This document shows positions 24,301 through 36,900 of a DNA stretch of 64,000 bases, one piece after another. The notes beneath the pieces are model-generated. The model made no database searches. It was not told where the DNA came from and worked only from the letters and a program-made list of their open reading frames with translations. How positions within the stretch are numbered: position 1 is the stretch's first letter; every line of letters begins with the position of its first letter. The translations under genes were made by a program, and so were the position numbers. Source of the DNA: Lineus longissimus. Taxonomy: Eukaryota; Nemertea; Pilidiophora; Heteronemertea; Lineidae. The stretch is taken from the NCBI RefSeq assembly GCF_910592395.1, contig NC_088318.1, positions 13,144,349-13,208,348 of the forward strand, given 5' to 3'.

Positions 24301-26488
24301 TGCTTAATAACCCCAAATATGTCAGCATGGCGAGACACTTCCCTTTATAGAAAATCCAGCCATCTCCACAAAATGTCATCACTGCTTCCGAATTGACCAC
24401 CGACGTCCCTTGAAATTCCAACAGTGCACGTGGAGGCGCGGGATTTTCTTTCGGGTACGATGTAATTCTTGTCGTTGCAGTTGTAAAATTCCCTCCATTT
24501 TCAGATGTTGCTACAGGCGTTGTTTTATCATCTTTGTTATCTTGTACACGGCTGACATCCTTCCTTTCGGCAGATTTTTTACAGATGTACGCAGAGTCAG
24601 AGATAGGGTAGCTACAAGGTACCTTGCACCAGTGTGTCTTCTCCCAGAAGTAATCAAGCGACACGTACATCACAGTGCAGCGCGTGGTTGGCTGGCTTGA
24701 GGGCTGTGGCCTGGTCTTGATAATGGCCTCGTCGAGGTCGGGCAGACGATCTGCATAGGCAGGATGATACCATTCCTCAAACACAGCTGGATTACCGTCA
24801 CTCCACTTGAAATTATTGATCTGAAAGATTGAAGAAGATACACATACATAGGATCCGTCAAGAAGGTTTTACACTATAGTGATTGTGCATGGTTCGCACA
24901 ACGCACGTGATATTGCAGAGCAAAAGGTTTTATTTTAATCAATTGTAGTTCAGTGAGGCTACCGACCATTAAAAAAAGTATGCATATGACCAAGTATAGA
25001 TTAGAGGTTATTTGTTAGATGGACGAGCACTTAGTTCTAATTTTGAATATAGGGGGCTTTTGCAATTGAATTAGCTCTAATACTTATCGGATTGCGACTG
25101 CAACAATTATTTTATCACAACACCAACTCTTCGCCGTAAACAAAATGTGTTAACCGGTCTAATCGAAAATTGAATTTCTCGAAAAATTAAAAAATGGTGA
25201 GTGCCCATCTCCGTGATCAATGATTAAGCAGAGAATATATAAATTTTCACCGTTTCGTCCTTCCACAAAAATCGAAGCAGCTCAGTTGTTATAGAAAGTA
25301 TGAAGATGATAGAGGTGTCATTTAGTTCGTATTGGTCTTGCCTTGAATAAAAACCCTGCAAAAGGCTAGGGAGTCAATTGCAGGTGAGCACCATGCGATT
25401 TTAAAAAACACGTATCTTTGGGGTCATGTTTTAAGTTGTTTATTCTTCTCTCAGGCTAATCTATACTTGATATACCAGATCAATCTATTCTTGGTTTTAC
25501 CGACAGACGGAAGATCATTTTGTCGCACGTAGCAGCGATTATAATCGCAGGGCCCAGCGGCAAAAATCTCTCGTTTGCGGGGTGCTTGACCGAGAGAAAC
25601 ATTTACCATCTTTTCATCTTGGAGACCGATATATATCCATGAAATCTGCGTTCGGTAAGCGTACAAAGTCTTCATCCAAACTGACCCGATAAAATGCTTA
25701 ATGTCAGTCATTTCCTCTTGGTCAATTATACTCAAAAGATTTGCTCCCTTGTGCTGGCACGATTCTTCCGCCATTGTCCAAGTTTTTGACGGCACTTTGG
25801 TCCGAAAAACGCCATAACATATACAACGGTGCTTGATGAAATCCGCAGGACATTCGCATTCTGGATTTGCGGCGACCAATGGCTGCCGAAAGGGAATCTC
25901 CCGAATCCGAATAACGTCATTAAAAACAGTGGTATTGCCTGGCGAACTCTTTTGAATAAATTCAACCTGAGGCTCATTCGTGAACCCACGAAAGGTAGTT
26001 TTTTTTATGTGACCACAAAAAGTCCTCGTTATTTCTTTGTATCCGTTACCGCTTAGCAAATGAAAAGTATGCATATGACACTTGGCCAACGTCGACTTGT
26101 CAAACATATCCTTGATGATAATGCAGTCGTCCTTCCCGAGGTATAATTCCTGTATTTCGAATTCGAAGTAAGTTTTCTTTGCTGCGGAACACCCATCAAG
26201 ATATACGTTAACGATAGAAAGTTTACAAGTGTCCTCGGGTTTGGCTATCGCATTGTAAGTCAAATCCATAGATAAGTAGTAACGGCATCCGAGGCATTTC
26301 GGATATTTTGTAAGGTTCGCCTCGTCAGCATATTCTGTCATTGAACAAGTTGGAAGTTCCGCCATTGTATATTTGGTTTGGTTGCGGAGGGAGAAAGACG
26401 TGAGTTTAAAAACAAGAACGCCGTCATTGTGTGTTACACTCCCGAACAGAATAAGTAGCAGACGGAAGGATAGCACCAAGTGCATCAT
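21398..26488 (-). CDS. LDLa/LRR rhodopsin-type GPCR with CUB-like and C-type lectin domains (GRL101-like)
   Basis: Two coding exons, 26488-25607 and 24820-21398, join in phase 0 (donor ATG|gtaaat, acceptor tttcag|ATC) to give about 1434 residues. Order: signal peptide 1-24; CUB-like region ~47-190; first C-type lectin domain from ~209, whose WIYIGLQDEKM end joins the INNFKWSDGNPAVFEEWY start of exon 2; Thr-rich linker; second lectin-like domain ~445-566 starting CGDGWIFYKGKC; about six or seven LDLa repeats ~573-874 (for example CDGHPDCLDNSDERNC), two of them degenerate; LRR N-cap CPQRCVCQ ~879; about six LRRs ~905-1075; a rhodopsin-family 7TM from ~1117 with SVADLLMG in TM2, ADRV in place of DRY in TM3 and NSAINPFLYT in TM7; then a Ser/Thr-rich tail. 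The LDLa-LRR-7TM order is that of leucine-rich-repeat receptors such as molluscan GRL101 and the relaxin receptors. The added lectin and CUB-like domains favour GRL101-like. Ligand and G protein are unknown. An acceptor just upstream of the ATG suggests a 5'UTR intron. Confidence 0.92.
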
Positions 26489-26853
26489 GGCTGCATAATC
26501 GTTTTCTTCCGCTGGAAATGTCTGGAATATAAAGATGTTAAAGTATATACATACGACAGATCGACGATCTAGTTCCTTATTTGGCGATCATCAGCACTCC
26601 CTGTTCTGCACACAAAAAGGTTCCAAATACAATAGTCCTATGATCCTCAAGTTTGGATATCTCATTAGGACTATCTCGTATCACATGTATTAGTCATAGG
26701 CGGGGATCGGTGGTTGGGAAAGACCCCGGCCCAATTTTTCTGCAGAAGTTGGAAATGCATCAATTGATAAAGAAATGAAATAAATTTGAAATCCACTCAT
26801 TATTTTGCGTATCGATCGTCATCGCAGTTGTTGACAACCACACATCTCTATAC

Positions 26854-27824
26854 GGTGTATTCCTGTTTCGCCTATTCCTGTTCCGCCTATTCCTGTTTCG
26901 CCTATTCCTGTTTCGCCTAATTCCTGTTTCGCCTAATTCCTGTTTCGCCTATTCCTGTTTCGCCTAATTCCTGTTTAGCCTATTCCTGTTTCGCCTATTC
27001 AAATGTATTGCTAACCTCCCCACAGACGTAGGAATATGAACCGCCCCTTACTGACCGACCAAACCCGAGGAGAGCCACATATGTACGCATTGACGAACGC
27101 ATGTTACGCCTCAAAAAACAATACGTCAATGGAGAGAGGGACATAATGAGTTACGTTGATGCCATCAGTTACCTTGTCTGACATAATATCATGATATGTA
27201 TTTTCCACCTTGTTTGACTTTATATGTGCTGTACCGACATGTATATTATGACATGGGTTTTACAGCTGATTTTGATCAAATAATTATGAGAATGTACAAT
27301 ATTATGTATTTTTATCAAAAACTCATGAATTCAGTTTTCATAAAATAAACGACTGCTTTACTCTACTTAATCTATTAGTTTTTACTGTGTGTCAGTATGG
27401 TCCTATGGTCCTATGGTCAAATAAGTCCCGGACTGTCCCCACTTTCAAGGTGACTCTTTCAAAATGGTCATGGCATGGTTTGTTAACAAAGTTGATGGCA
27501 TTTGATTCGTCAAATTGTCATCACATCGTTAACATCATCCAATTGTCCCCTCACATTTTCCCCATAAAATGGACATGCATCCCTAAGGTTCCCCGTGGGA
27601 GAGTCGATTTATTGTAGGGGTACTGGAAAGTAGGCGAAACAGGAATAGGCGAAACAGGAAATAGGCCAAACAGGAAATAGGCCAAACAGGAAATAGGCGA
27701 AAAAGGAACAGGCCGAACAGGAATAGGCGGAACAGGAATAGGCGAATCAGGAATAGGCGAAACAGGAATTTTGTAGGCGAAACAGGAATAGGCGAAACAG
27801 GAATAGGCGAAACAGGCATAAACC
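26854..27824. mobile_element. Foldback element with inverted 15-bp minisatellite arms
   Basis: The left arm is about ten tandem copies of a unit TATTCCTGTTTCGCC (14-16 bp); the right arm (about 27630-27815) is the same unit in reverse complement, GGCGAAACAGGAATA. The outer ends match across the element: left GGTGTATTCCTGTTTCGCC, right (reversed) GGTTTATGCCTGTTTCGCC. It is flanked by an exact 8-bp direct repeat, CTCTATAC (26846-26853 and 27825-27832). The centre (about 27000-27620) is unique, AT-rich and has no convincing gene. Arms of tandem ~15-bp units with an 8-bp duplication match the published description of sea-urchin TU elements. No transposase is present. Confidence 0.85.
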
Positions 27825-28033
27825 CTCTATACACGCGATCGGTAAATTTAGTCAATTAATTTATCATATTTCCCCATCAAATGGGATTAAATATTTGATA
27901 ATGTACTGTGGTTTATTAAGATGCACTTTAATGTACTTCCTTGCAAATAGGATTAATTCCACACATTATATACATGAATAATTAACGAAATTAAATTGTA
28001 AATCATCGTCTGTTAGATCGATGGATGTCAGAG

Positions 28034-28191
28034 GGCCGTATTTAACATTTGATGTGCGTGTGTGTGGGGGGGGGGGCTCCACTTTTCGTCGAAACCAGGA
28101 CCATGCAGATCCCAGAACTGCATGAAAAACTCATTTGAGGAGACCTCTGGAGGGGTGGTTGCCCCCCCCCCCCCCGCTAAATACGGCCCTG
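28034..28191. mobile_element. Small MITE-like unit with GGGCCGTATTTA ends and G/C runs
   Basis: AGGGCCGTATTTA at the left is complemented by TAAATACGGCCCT at the right. Inside, a G-run on the left (about 28068) and a C-run on the right (about 28161) are also inverted relative to each other, so nearly the whole 158 bp can fold back. No target-site duplication was identified. Confidence 0.5.
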
Positions 28192-29681
28192 GCGATCCAA
28201 CACCTGTTCATACTCACCGATTCGTTCTTGTCATTGTCGGCGCCCTAACCACGATTGTCCACAGTTGTGAACCCCACATTCCGTCCCTATATACTATATA
28301 GGCGTATGGATAAAGCCATGCATGACTTTTAAATCTGTTTCGAATTTACTTTTACTTTTACAGGGTGCCATAAATAGATCTCATTAAAATGTGATGGCCC
28401 TTTGGTCAATGCACGGCACTTCAGTACTTTTGTGTTGCCAAGTAAAGAAAAACAAGAATCACCCCGATAACGGGAAAGGGAAGGAGAACCATCCTCAGAA
28501 CGGGATAGCAAAACCTCACTAATATTTCATTTTATATTCACCAGATTGCCCGTATGTTACAAGTCGTGATCTGTGTATCTGTGTGAATATTTGATTTATC
28601 ATAGTTTCTATTGGTAGAATGCTGGATTGTTTGTAGAGCCTGCTCTGGTTATACCCCAGTAATGCGATTCACAGACAATGATCAATTCAACTAAATCATA
28701 ACTAACAAGAAATAAGTAAACAACCCGTAATGGAACTGTATGAAATAGAGAGGCATCATTATTCACTGTCAATTTGAATAATCAAACTGATGCATTAGAC
28801 GTATAGGGCGCTCGTGTTCATTGTATACTGTATTTCTTTTGAAAAATTGTCATTGACGTCATGCAGTTATTATGCATACAAATTCGCTTGGCTTGACGAA
28901 ACTTGGCATTTAAAGTATTTTTATCATCACAATGCGGCGTTGTTGAAGTTTATACATTCTCACCAGAGAGGATATTCTCACCACCGAGAATAGTTTTTTT
29001 GGTGAGAATAGAAGGCGCCTACCGGCCCAGACAGTTCCACCCTACTGAGGATGACTGGCGACATCCATCAATATGATTATAGCCTGGCCTGTCCAGAATA
29101 AAGTGTTGTTCCGATTCAAAGGAGCCATGTACTTGCAACTCTCTATTTCACAAACGATCCCGGACTTCCATGTGCACCGTATATATGTCATCCTCGAAAA
29201 ACCATATGTAGTCAGTCGTATCCTCCTCCCCTCGAACACGTTATAGGATGACCGTATATGGGCCCAACCGATGTTGGCCACATATGTTGGCCACAGGTTT
29301 TGCCTCGATGTTGCCCAAAAGTGGTGTTCTAGAGCCTTGAATTCGTCGTAACGAACTCACAGTCCACTGGCCAAGTCGTTACGAATATGTCAACATACAT
29401 TATGCATCTACATGTATATAATAATACTATAAGGCGGCTCGATAAAGTGCCATTTGGGGGTAGTGTTTCGTCTCGAAATCTTGCACGCTTGCAGGTGATA
29501 TGTTAATCTGATGCAACGTTATGTTTATTTTCGGAAATTTACTTCAGCGGAGCAGTAATGAGGGATTTTTAATCGGACACTGTCAATTCTCCTTACCACT
29601 CACAGAAGCCAAGTCATTGCTGTTTAGTTATGCAGGGGCTTAATCAATTACCTGCACTCCCTGTGGGGTGGCTAACATTAC

Positions 29682-29742
29682 CTGTTGAACAGCTGGCTGT
29701 ACGGGGATGATTGGAACAGCCTGTACCTGTTGACCTGCTGAA
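29682..29742 (-). other. Orphan exon-like segment, Gln/Val/Pro-rich
   Basis: On the - strand an acceptor (tacctcag) and donor (cag|gtaatg) bracket 61 bases whose only protein-like frame reads SAGQQVQAVPIIPVQPAVQQ. This resembles Gln-rich activation-type sequence, but no partner exons of matching phase were found on this strand. It lies immediately before the LINE 5' junction. It could be a displaced exon, part of another repeat or chance. Confidence 0.2.
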
Positions 29743-29761
29743 CTGAGGTAAATGTTATTTT

Positions 29762-30786
29762 CAATCTGTGTCTCTACTGCGAAGCTACCTCACCGGCAGA
29801 GAACAATGTGTGAAAATGGGCAATTCCCAGAGTGAATTTCTACCCCTGATCAAAGGGGTACCACAGGGTTCAATTGCTGGACCAGTATTGTTCAATGTTT
29901 TTATAAATGATATTTTCTATTCCATAAACAAGACTGACCTGTATAACTATGCAGATGACAATACCATCTCATATTCCCATAAGAATTATACTACTATGAA
30001 ACGCACCTTGGAGGCTGATGGTAGTGCTCTTGTGGACTGGTTTACCATAAATCAGATACAGGCTAATCCAGGGAAGTTCCAGGGTCTCGCTGTGGGCAAA
30101 AAACCCATGCCAAGAAACCGACCTACAGCATCCAGGGTGTTGATATCGAATGTACAGATGAGGCTAAGCTGCTTGGGGTAACTCTTGATTACAGACTGAA
30201 TTTTGACGCTCACATCTCTATCATGACGAAGAAGATTGGGCGTCAGATCAACGTTCTCAAACGCATAGGTCAGTACCTCCCCATCAGCTGCCGCAAAACC
30301 ATTTATCAGTGTTTCATCCAGTCGAACTTTAATATCTGTCCAATTATCTGGCATTTTTGTAGTGCGTCTAACACAAAAAAACTAGAAAAGTTGAATTTTA
30401 GAGCCCTTAGGCTAGTGTACAAAGACCATACAAGCTCATACGAAACGTAAACACTTCTAGCATTAGACAACTCTGTTTCCCTACATCTTCGGAGACAGAG
30501 AACAATCTCGGAGGAAGTGTACAGAATCCTAGAAAAGCAAAGACCGTCCTATTTATTAAACCTTGTCAAAAGAAAAGAAACCTCCCATAACCTCCGACGA
30601 AAAAATGTACAGGTCGACCATTTTAAGACTAAAACACATGGCAAAAACAGTTTTACATATTCAGCAACAAAAATCTGGAACGACCTACCAAATCACATTC
30701 GTGAGGCGGAAAATTTTAATCTCTTTCGAAAACTTTTAGGGACCTGGCAGGGGGAGGTGTGCAGGTGTTCAATGTGCTCTTTTTAG
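29762..30786 (+). pseudogene. 5'-truncated non-LTR (LINE) reverse transcriptase remnant
   Basis: The conserved middle and end of a LINE reverse transcriptase. GVPQGSIAGPVLFNVFINDI is the palm block before the catalytic motif, and the catalytic box is YADD (in YNYADDNTIS) near 29950. After about 30105 the frame shifts, and LLGVTLDYRLNFDAHI and the thumb region follow in another frame. A stop falls near 30448, and a third frame carries the terminal region with NLRRKN and ATKIWNDLPNHIREAENFNLF, ending at a stop at 30784-30786. The finger region, endonuclease and ORF1 are missing, as in usual 5' truncation. The remnant is dead. The family is of the CR1/L2/Jockey type by these motifs; the exact clade is not assigned. 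Confidence 0.88.
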
Positions 30787-30974
30787 ATGTTTTTACACGT
30801 AAATGGTCTTGACTCAAATGTTTTATGATTGTATTTACATGTATACCACTGTGATAACCTATATGCATTATTATTCAGATTATTTTTCTAACTCTTTTTG
30901 TCACATACATATGTTTGATATCGGTCAAAGAGCCCCCCACAGCTCACGTTTTTATGTATCCTTATACCGATGAA

Positions 30975-30980
30975 AATAAA
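30975..30980 (+). terminator. LINE 3'-end AATAAA
   Basis: AATAAA directly before GTTTTATCTATC, at the junction between the LINE 3'UTR and its microsatellite tail. This is the normal 3' end for LINE groups that finish in a short tandem repeat instead of poly(A). Confidence 0.6.
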
Positions 30981-30983
30981 GTT

Positions 30984-31266
<283 letters not shown>

Positions 31267-32073
31267 AATCCACGATTGCAGGTCACCTGATGTTCGAGAT
31301 TTCGCGGGGAAAGAAATTGTAAACAAACGTATGTGTGCAGTTCAAATGTAAAGAAAAATGTATTTTTGGTACTTTCGGTTGCTGGACTTGGGTTTTCCCG
31401 CAGTAAGGAGCTGGGGTCAAATTGGTGGTCTATTGTTTATGGGTGCTGTGTTAGCCAGAGCTAGCCCTTGATGAAGGGATTTTCAAATGAAGGTTACCAT
31501 GGTTTGTTTATGTGCTGACCACAGCTTTCAATACTTGATCTGAAGAGGCGCGCTGAACCTGAAATGGCCTTATCAAGGAGCTGCTCACGGTGCTGAACTT
31601 CTAGCTTGCCTGTCGAATAAGTGCCTTGCCCGAGACCTGGCTACATGTAGGAGGAGCACGCATTTTAAAGTTATAGTAGTGATAGTGCAATTGGTTCGAG
31701 CCATTTGGAGGCCGACATGGCCTATCTGGGTAATCCTTCTTCTCCGTATAAAAAGGCGCATATTGCTGACTAAGGAACGTGGCATTGCCTCATCATCTCT
31801 ATCGGACCAACTGATATACTTTTATATGCACGCATACAGCACGCCACAGCTAGGTCTGAGTCTGTGGACAAATGGTTGGTTGAATTTGTCTCTTCGATAT
31901 GGCTCCTTTGATATTGCATTAGATTTTCATTGCAAATGTTTTATAATAATAAAAAAATAATGATAATAATAATTCAATCTATTCAAGGTATAGCCAATTT
32001 GAACCTGCCTGCACCACGGGTACAATGCTAGTTACCTGTAATCGCAGTGAGAGTTTTGCAACAGGCGTAAAGC

Positions 32074-32328
32074 CATCCTGACACAACCCCAGTGGTTTTT
32101 AATACTCCGCCTCTCGATATTTCTTTTGTATACGAGGTAGTACATGTAGTATCAAAAACCTGTATCTCAGGATGGCGTAAAGCAGACGAAAGCAAGTCTG
32201 TCCATTTCTCAATACTCATCCTGACATCAGGTTTTTGCCATACTCCTACCCCAGGCTCGTATACAAAAATTTGAAATATCGAGAGGGGGAGTACGTGTAT
32301 ATTGAAAATCACTAGTTACGTTAGGATG
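32074..32328. mobile_element. MITE with CATCCTRACA ends
   Basis: The left terminus, CATCCTGACACAACC, and the right terminus (reversed) CATCCTAACGTAAC are followed on both sides by related blocks, including a CTCGATATTTC motif, giving about 50 bp of imperfect terminal inverted repeat. Nested inside is another inverted pair built on CAGGTTTTTG. A second, shorter copy is at 38164-38266. The foldback element at 32342 sits just beside it. Confidence 0.6.
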
Positions 32329-32341
32329 TTAGATACTATGA

Positions 32342-33640
32342 TAGGTATACGGTAAAAAAAGCAACGGAAAAAAGACAACGGAAAAAAAAGCCCGGTAAAA
32401 AAGACAACAGGTAAAAAAGGCAACGGTAAAAAGGCAACGGAAAAAAAGACAACAGGTAAAAAAAGCAACGGTAAAAAAGACAACGGGTAAAAAAAGCAAC
32501 GGAAAAAAGACAACCATCTAGGTAAAAAAGACAACGGGTAAAAAAAGCAACGGAAAGAAAGACAACCATCGAGGTAAAAAAGACAACAGGTAAAAAAGAT
32601 GACTACTATCAAAGAGGACCCCAATTTACTTTCACACTACAGCCAAATTAGTTGTACTGATTTACTAGTACAATGTATTCAGTATTGCCTCATTTCCAGA
32701 GGAAGGGTTCCATCTTATTAGCCAACAAAGCGTCATTAAAGGGAGGAACATCATCGCTCTAGGGCTCTAGGCATGATAGGGCTGTCGGAGTGCCGGCTGT
32801 GCAGTGGAAACATCAGCGCCTGTCACCACACCTCCGAGGTCCCGTGTTCAATTCCCGGTCTGTCCGGCACTTTATGTCATAGAGTGGGCGGTTTCCTCTG
32901 TTGTATCCGGTTTCCTTCTACATTGTACATGTACAAGTTTGCTTTACAATTGCCCAATATGATTTGAGTGATAATAATGTCCAAGTTGACGCTCAGCTCT
33001 CAACTCAATATTTTTTATCATCGCTCTATTTGGCGACTGCAGGCCCGTCCTTGGTCGAACACCATTTTGATTGAAGAGATGCGCCTGAGTACTCCTCTGA
33101 CAAAATGAAGGGATGGATCAACAAATTGTCAGCAACATGTCTTTGATTGGGGCAGTCTCGCGTCGGAATATGAATTCTGCTTATTCCTGACAGTAAAGGC
33201 CTGTTTACACTACTTTTGAGCACTTTTTTCGGTGGTTTGCCACTCCAGTTTGCTATTTTTGCATAATTTGAAATTTCGCTTCAATTTTGATTGACCCAAT
33301 TATTTTTATACCTGTCACCGTCGACCTCTTCATCATTTTAATAGAAAGTCAGTTGCTCCCAATCTGTTCAACCTTGACAAAACTTCTGAATGAATTGATA
33401 GGGTCGAATTAGATGTTATCATTATATTATTTTTTCCGTTGCTTTTTTACCCGTTGTCTTTTTTCCCTAGATTGTGGCTTTTTTCCGTTGCTTTTTTTCC
33501 GTTGCTTTTTTACCTGTTGTCTTTTTTGCCGTTGTCTTTTTTACCTGTTGTCTTTTTATCCGTTGTCTTTATTACCGTTGTCTTTTTTACCGGGCTTTTT
33601 TTCCGTTGTCTTTTTTCCGTTGCTTTTTTTACCTAGATTC
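32342..33640. mobile_element. Foldback element with inverted AAAAAAGACAACGG minisatellite arms
   Basis: The left arm (about 32350-32600) is a tandem array of GGTAAAAAAGACAAC/GGAAAAAAGCAAC-type units. The right arm (about 33430-33632) is the same array inverted (CCGTTGTCTTTTTTACC). The innermost copies on the left and outermost on the right are nearly exact mirror images (GGTAAAAAAAGCAACGG). ACTATGA occurs at 32335-32341 and 33641-33647, a likely 7-8-bp target-site duplication, though the bases between it and the arms differ at the two ends. The centre of about 830 bp carries a SINE-like fragment and no gene. Confidence 0.75.
32770..32960 (+). mobile_element. tRNA-related SINE fragment inside the foldback element
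   Basis: It starts GGGCTGTCGGAGTGCCGG, has a B-box-like GTGTTCAATTCCCGG about 70 bases later, and then GGCGGTTTCCTCTG and CCGGTTTCCTTCTAC, tracts often seen in the bodies of invertebrate SINEs. The A box is poor. No tail or duplication could be delimited. Confidence 0.4.
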
Positions 33641-33978
33641 ACTATGACAGATATACTCTAAGATATACGCATATATACAATGAATTGTATAACCCAATGA
33701 GAAATTTGTGATATAACCCTGTTTTGTCCCACGGTTCAAAAACTTTGCACTGACAAGCACTCGTATTTACATAAGCATTGTATAATTTTTCAGTACATGT
33801 ATATATAAGTTGATGGCCTATTTTGGGCGCCGGTCTAAATATATAATTGCAAAGTTATAACGGTTATATAAATGATGAAATATAGACATGATTATACCTG
33901 GCAGTTTGATGCTTGGGCTCCAGTCGATACTGCTCCCTGCAATTGGTACGAGTAACTGGAACGACACTCACAAGCAAG

Positions 33979-36900
33979 ATGGTACAACGCTCAAAGGAAC
34001 ACAAGTTTCTCCTCACGAGTTGGTTAATCTTTATAACACTGTCTGTCTATTTTACCGTGATTTTTTCAAAGCTTTTGTTTCAAAAGGAGCACCAAGAATT
34101 GACTGTTTTGTTCCCGAATTTTATTGTCGAAGGTTAGTAGAAAAGAAGGACAACTACGCATACTTATTCGAACACATAGTACCAGTATGATTCTCGTCGT
34201 CACCGTCGTCGTCGTCATCACTCATCAGGACCATCATCATTATCATGTTCGACATCACCATTATGTAAATAATGATCATCTTCGTCGCGGCGGGAGCAGC
34301 AGCCAGCTCTGCAACCACCACCAACATCATCGTCGTTGTCGTCATCATCATCGTCGTCGTCGTCGCCGTCGCCGTCGTCGTCGTCGTCGTCGTCGTCATC
34401 ATCATCATCAAAATTGATCGGTTGCTTTGGCAATGTATTTCAAAATTTCTGGAGCACTGCTGCTATCATAACGAATTTCGGCATGTTATAGGCCACTCTT
34501 GTGAATAGTGCAATGAACCATTAAGAAAAAACTGTCATGTTTCGGTCAATGGCATCAATTTCTACATGAAATACCAGTTCGGTTCATCTTTCTTTTGCAG
34601 TCTATGTTGTCGGCTGCTGCCTCTGTGTCGGGTTGCTCTGCCATGACATCGCAAGCAAAAGACCAAGTGACTACATGTCATACTCAGAAACATTCAGGTT
34701 CTATCTAATAAATCGCATCTTATACTTCCTGGGGTGGTGGAGTTATAGAAACCTCCTGAGAGCTTCAAAGGCAGTCAAAACAGCTCAGAAAGACTGGCTT
34801 CTGTGGACGTTGCAAAAGAACAAGGGAACTGCATTTGGAAAGGACCACGGATTCGACGCAATAAATTCCGTTGAAGCTTTCCGTAGCAAGTTTCCGATCT
34901 CGGGGTATGATTTATACCGGGAGTACGCAGAGCGGGCGACCAATGGTGAAGAGAATGTCCTCCTGCCGGAGAAACCTGTCTACGTCATTTTGACGACAGG
35001 GACCACGGGATCCAATAAAAAGTTCCTCCTGACCTACGCAGGGGTGTGGTCATTTTTTAAGAACCACCTCTCGCTGATGACTTATACCACAAGGAAGAAG
35101 GACCCTACAGCATTTACTGTGAAGAAGCGCCTGCTGGCCTGGGTCCGAAACGCAAACACAATGACTAAGAATGGTTTGCGGATGGGGTTAGCATCTGCTT
35201 GTAACATAAAAGACCCCGGTAGTTGCACTCCAAACATTGCCTTCAATGAGATCAAGAACGAAGAAGTGATCATGTACATCCATGCTGTATTCGGATTACT
35301 TCGCGACGACATTGAACACATAGAACTTGTTTTCCAAGGAAGGGCCTTCTTCATTACTTTAGAGACCCGTTGGAAAGACATTGTCGAGGACATCAGGACT
35401 GGAACATTGAGATCTGACCTTGACCTAACCACAGAAGTGCGGCAGAATCTCCAGAGTAAGATATGGGCAAACCCGATTCGTGCGGCGAGACTCCGTCAAG
35501 AATTTTCAAAAGGTTTTGATAATATCGTACCACGCGTATGGCCTAAAGTTCACCACGTGGAAATGTTAGCCTCTGGGAGTCTACTGACCCCTTCCCAGGC
35601 ACTTCAAAATAAGTACTTCCCAGGCGTCCCTGTGTGGAACTTATCCCACGCATCTTCCGAAGGTACCCACGGAATCTGTATGGAGCCTGGTGACATCCTG
35701 ACGACTTACTTCACCATGCTGCCGCACATTGCCTTCTACGAGTTCATACCTGTCGAGGACATCGAGGAACCTCAACCTAAAACAAAATTGATAAACGAGG
35801 TAAGCTAAAGACATCCGTTCTTTCCTATTATCCATCTATACACAGGGAAAATCTCATTGAATTCATCTTACGTATTATCGTCATTCTTGATGTCTAAAGA
35901 ACATCATCAAATGATGTTAAAAAAAACGAATTCAAAATTCAAAATAAATTGAAGTCAACTTGGTACAGCCATGATCTCCTATTGATTTCAATCTAACTCA
36001 ATGTCAAAAAGACTTCAAATGAATTGACATCTAATGGATGCCTCATGGACGTAACGGACAAGCACATTTATATACGTCCGTGCTAAAACTATCATGATGC
36101 AAAGCCTTCTAATGGTAGAGCACCTCAGCTTATAGTTTGTCGGTGTCCGACATCTAAAACGCTTTTACTTCTCCTTTTCCACACACGTTCCCTTCTTTTT
36201 ACACAGTTTTTTTTCATATGTTCCTTGTGTATATGTATAGGTCCGCGTTGACATTGGTCTAACAGTATGTTTTGAATATCACCGGTCGTTCTCGGTGTAA
36301 TAAGAATTAGAATTAGATAAGTTAATGTTTTTCCTACTACATGTACATGTACATGTATTAGACCTGCAGCTTAAACTTTGCCAATTTGTCCATCACATCG
36401 TCTTTGTATGACAATTACGTAACGTTCCTATGTGGTGTAAATGGTATCATTTTTTTAAATATACGTAATCTCTAAATATCTAAATATCATTTCAGCTTGA
36501 ACTAAACGAGGAGTATGAAATGTGTATGACCACGTTGAGGGGCATTTGTCGCTACCGGACCGGTGACATCATAAAAGTCATGTCTTACTTCAACGAAATA
36601 CCGCAATACCAGTTAATAGGGAGGTAAGACAGATTGGAAGTTTCTCTTTGTTTTTGTAGTGATTCGTCTGAATTCGTCTGCGCCTCTGAATTTAAAAAAA
36701 TGCCGATCCTGAGGTCTCTCAGTGGAGTGCGAGGTTCACATACACTACTTTCGACTATCAAGAACATCGATCGAGGTGACGCCCTTTTATTATCCTCCTA
36801 GCACTTTCATTACCCTCCTTGTAGAACTTTCACATAGTATCATCATCCTTGTAGCAATCCCATTAGGTCTATCCTCCTTGCATCCTCTTTCTACCTTAGG

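Noticed and set aside
26854-27000. Regular short repeats that could suggest a CRISPR array
   Set aside because: Units are directly adjacent without spacers, mirrored 600 bases away, and lie in an animal genome.
27583-27855. A Phe/Leu/Arg-rich frame on the - strand, and similar Phe/Leu frames at 32316-32624 and 33413-33661
   Set aside because: They read through the minisatellite arms of foldback elements; the periodicity is that of the DNA unit.
34124-34433. His/Arg-rich and Asp-rich frames
   Set aside because: These are products of the TCG/TCA trinucleotide repeat in the GH3 intron.
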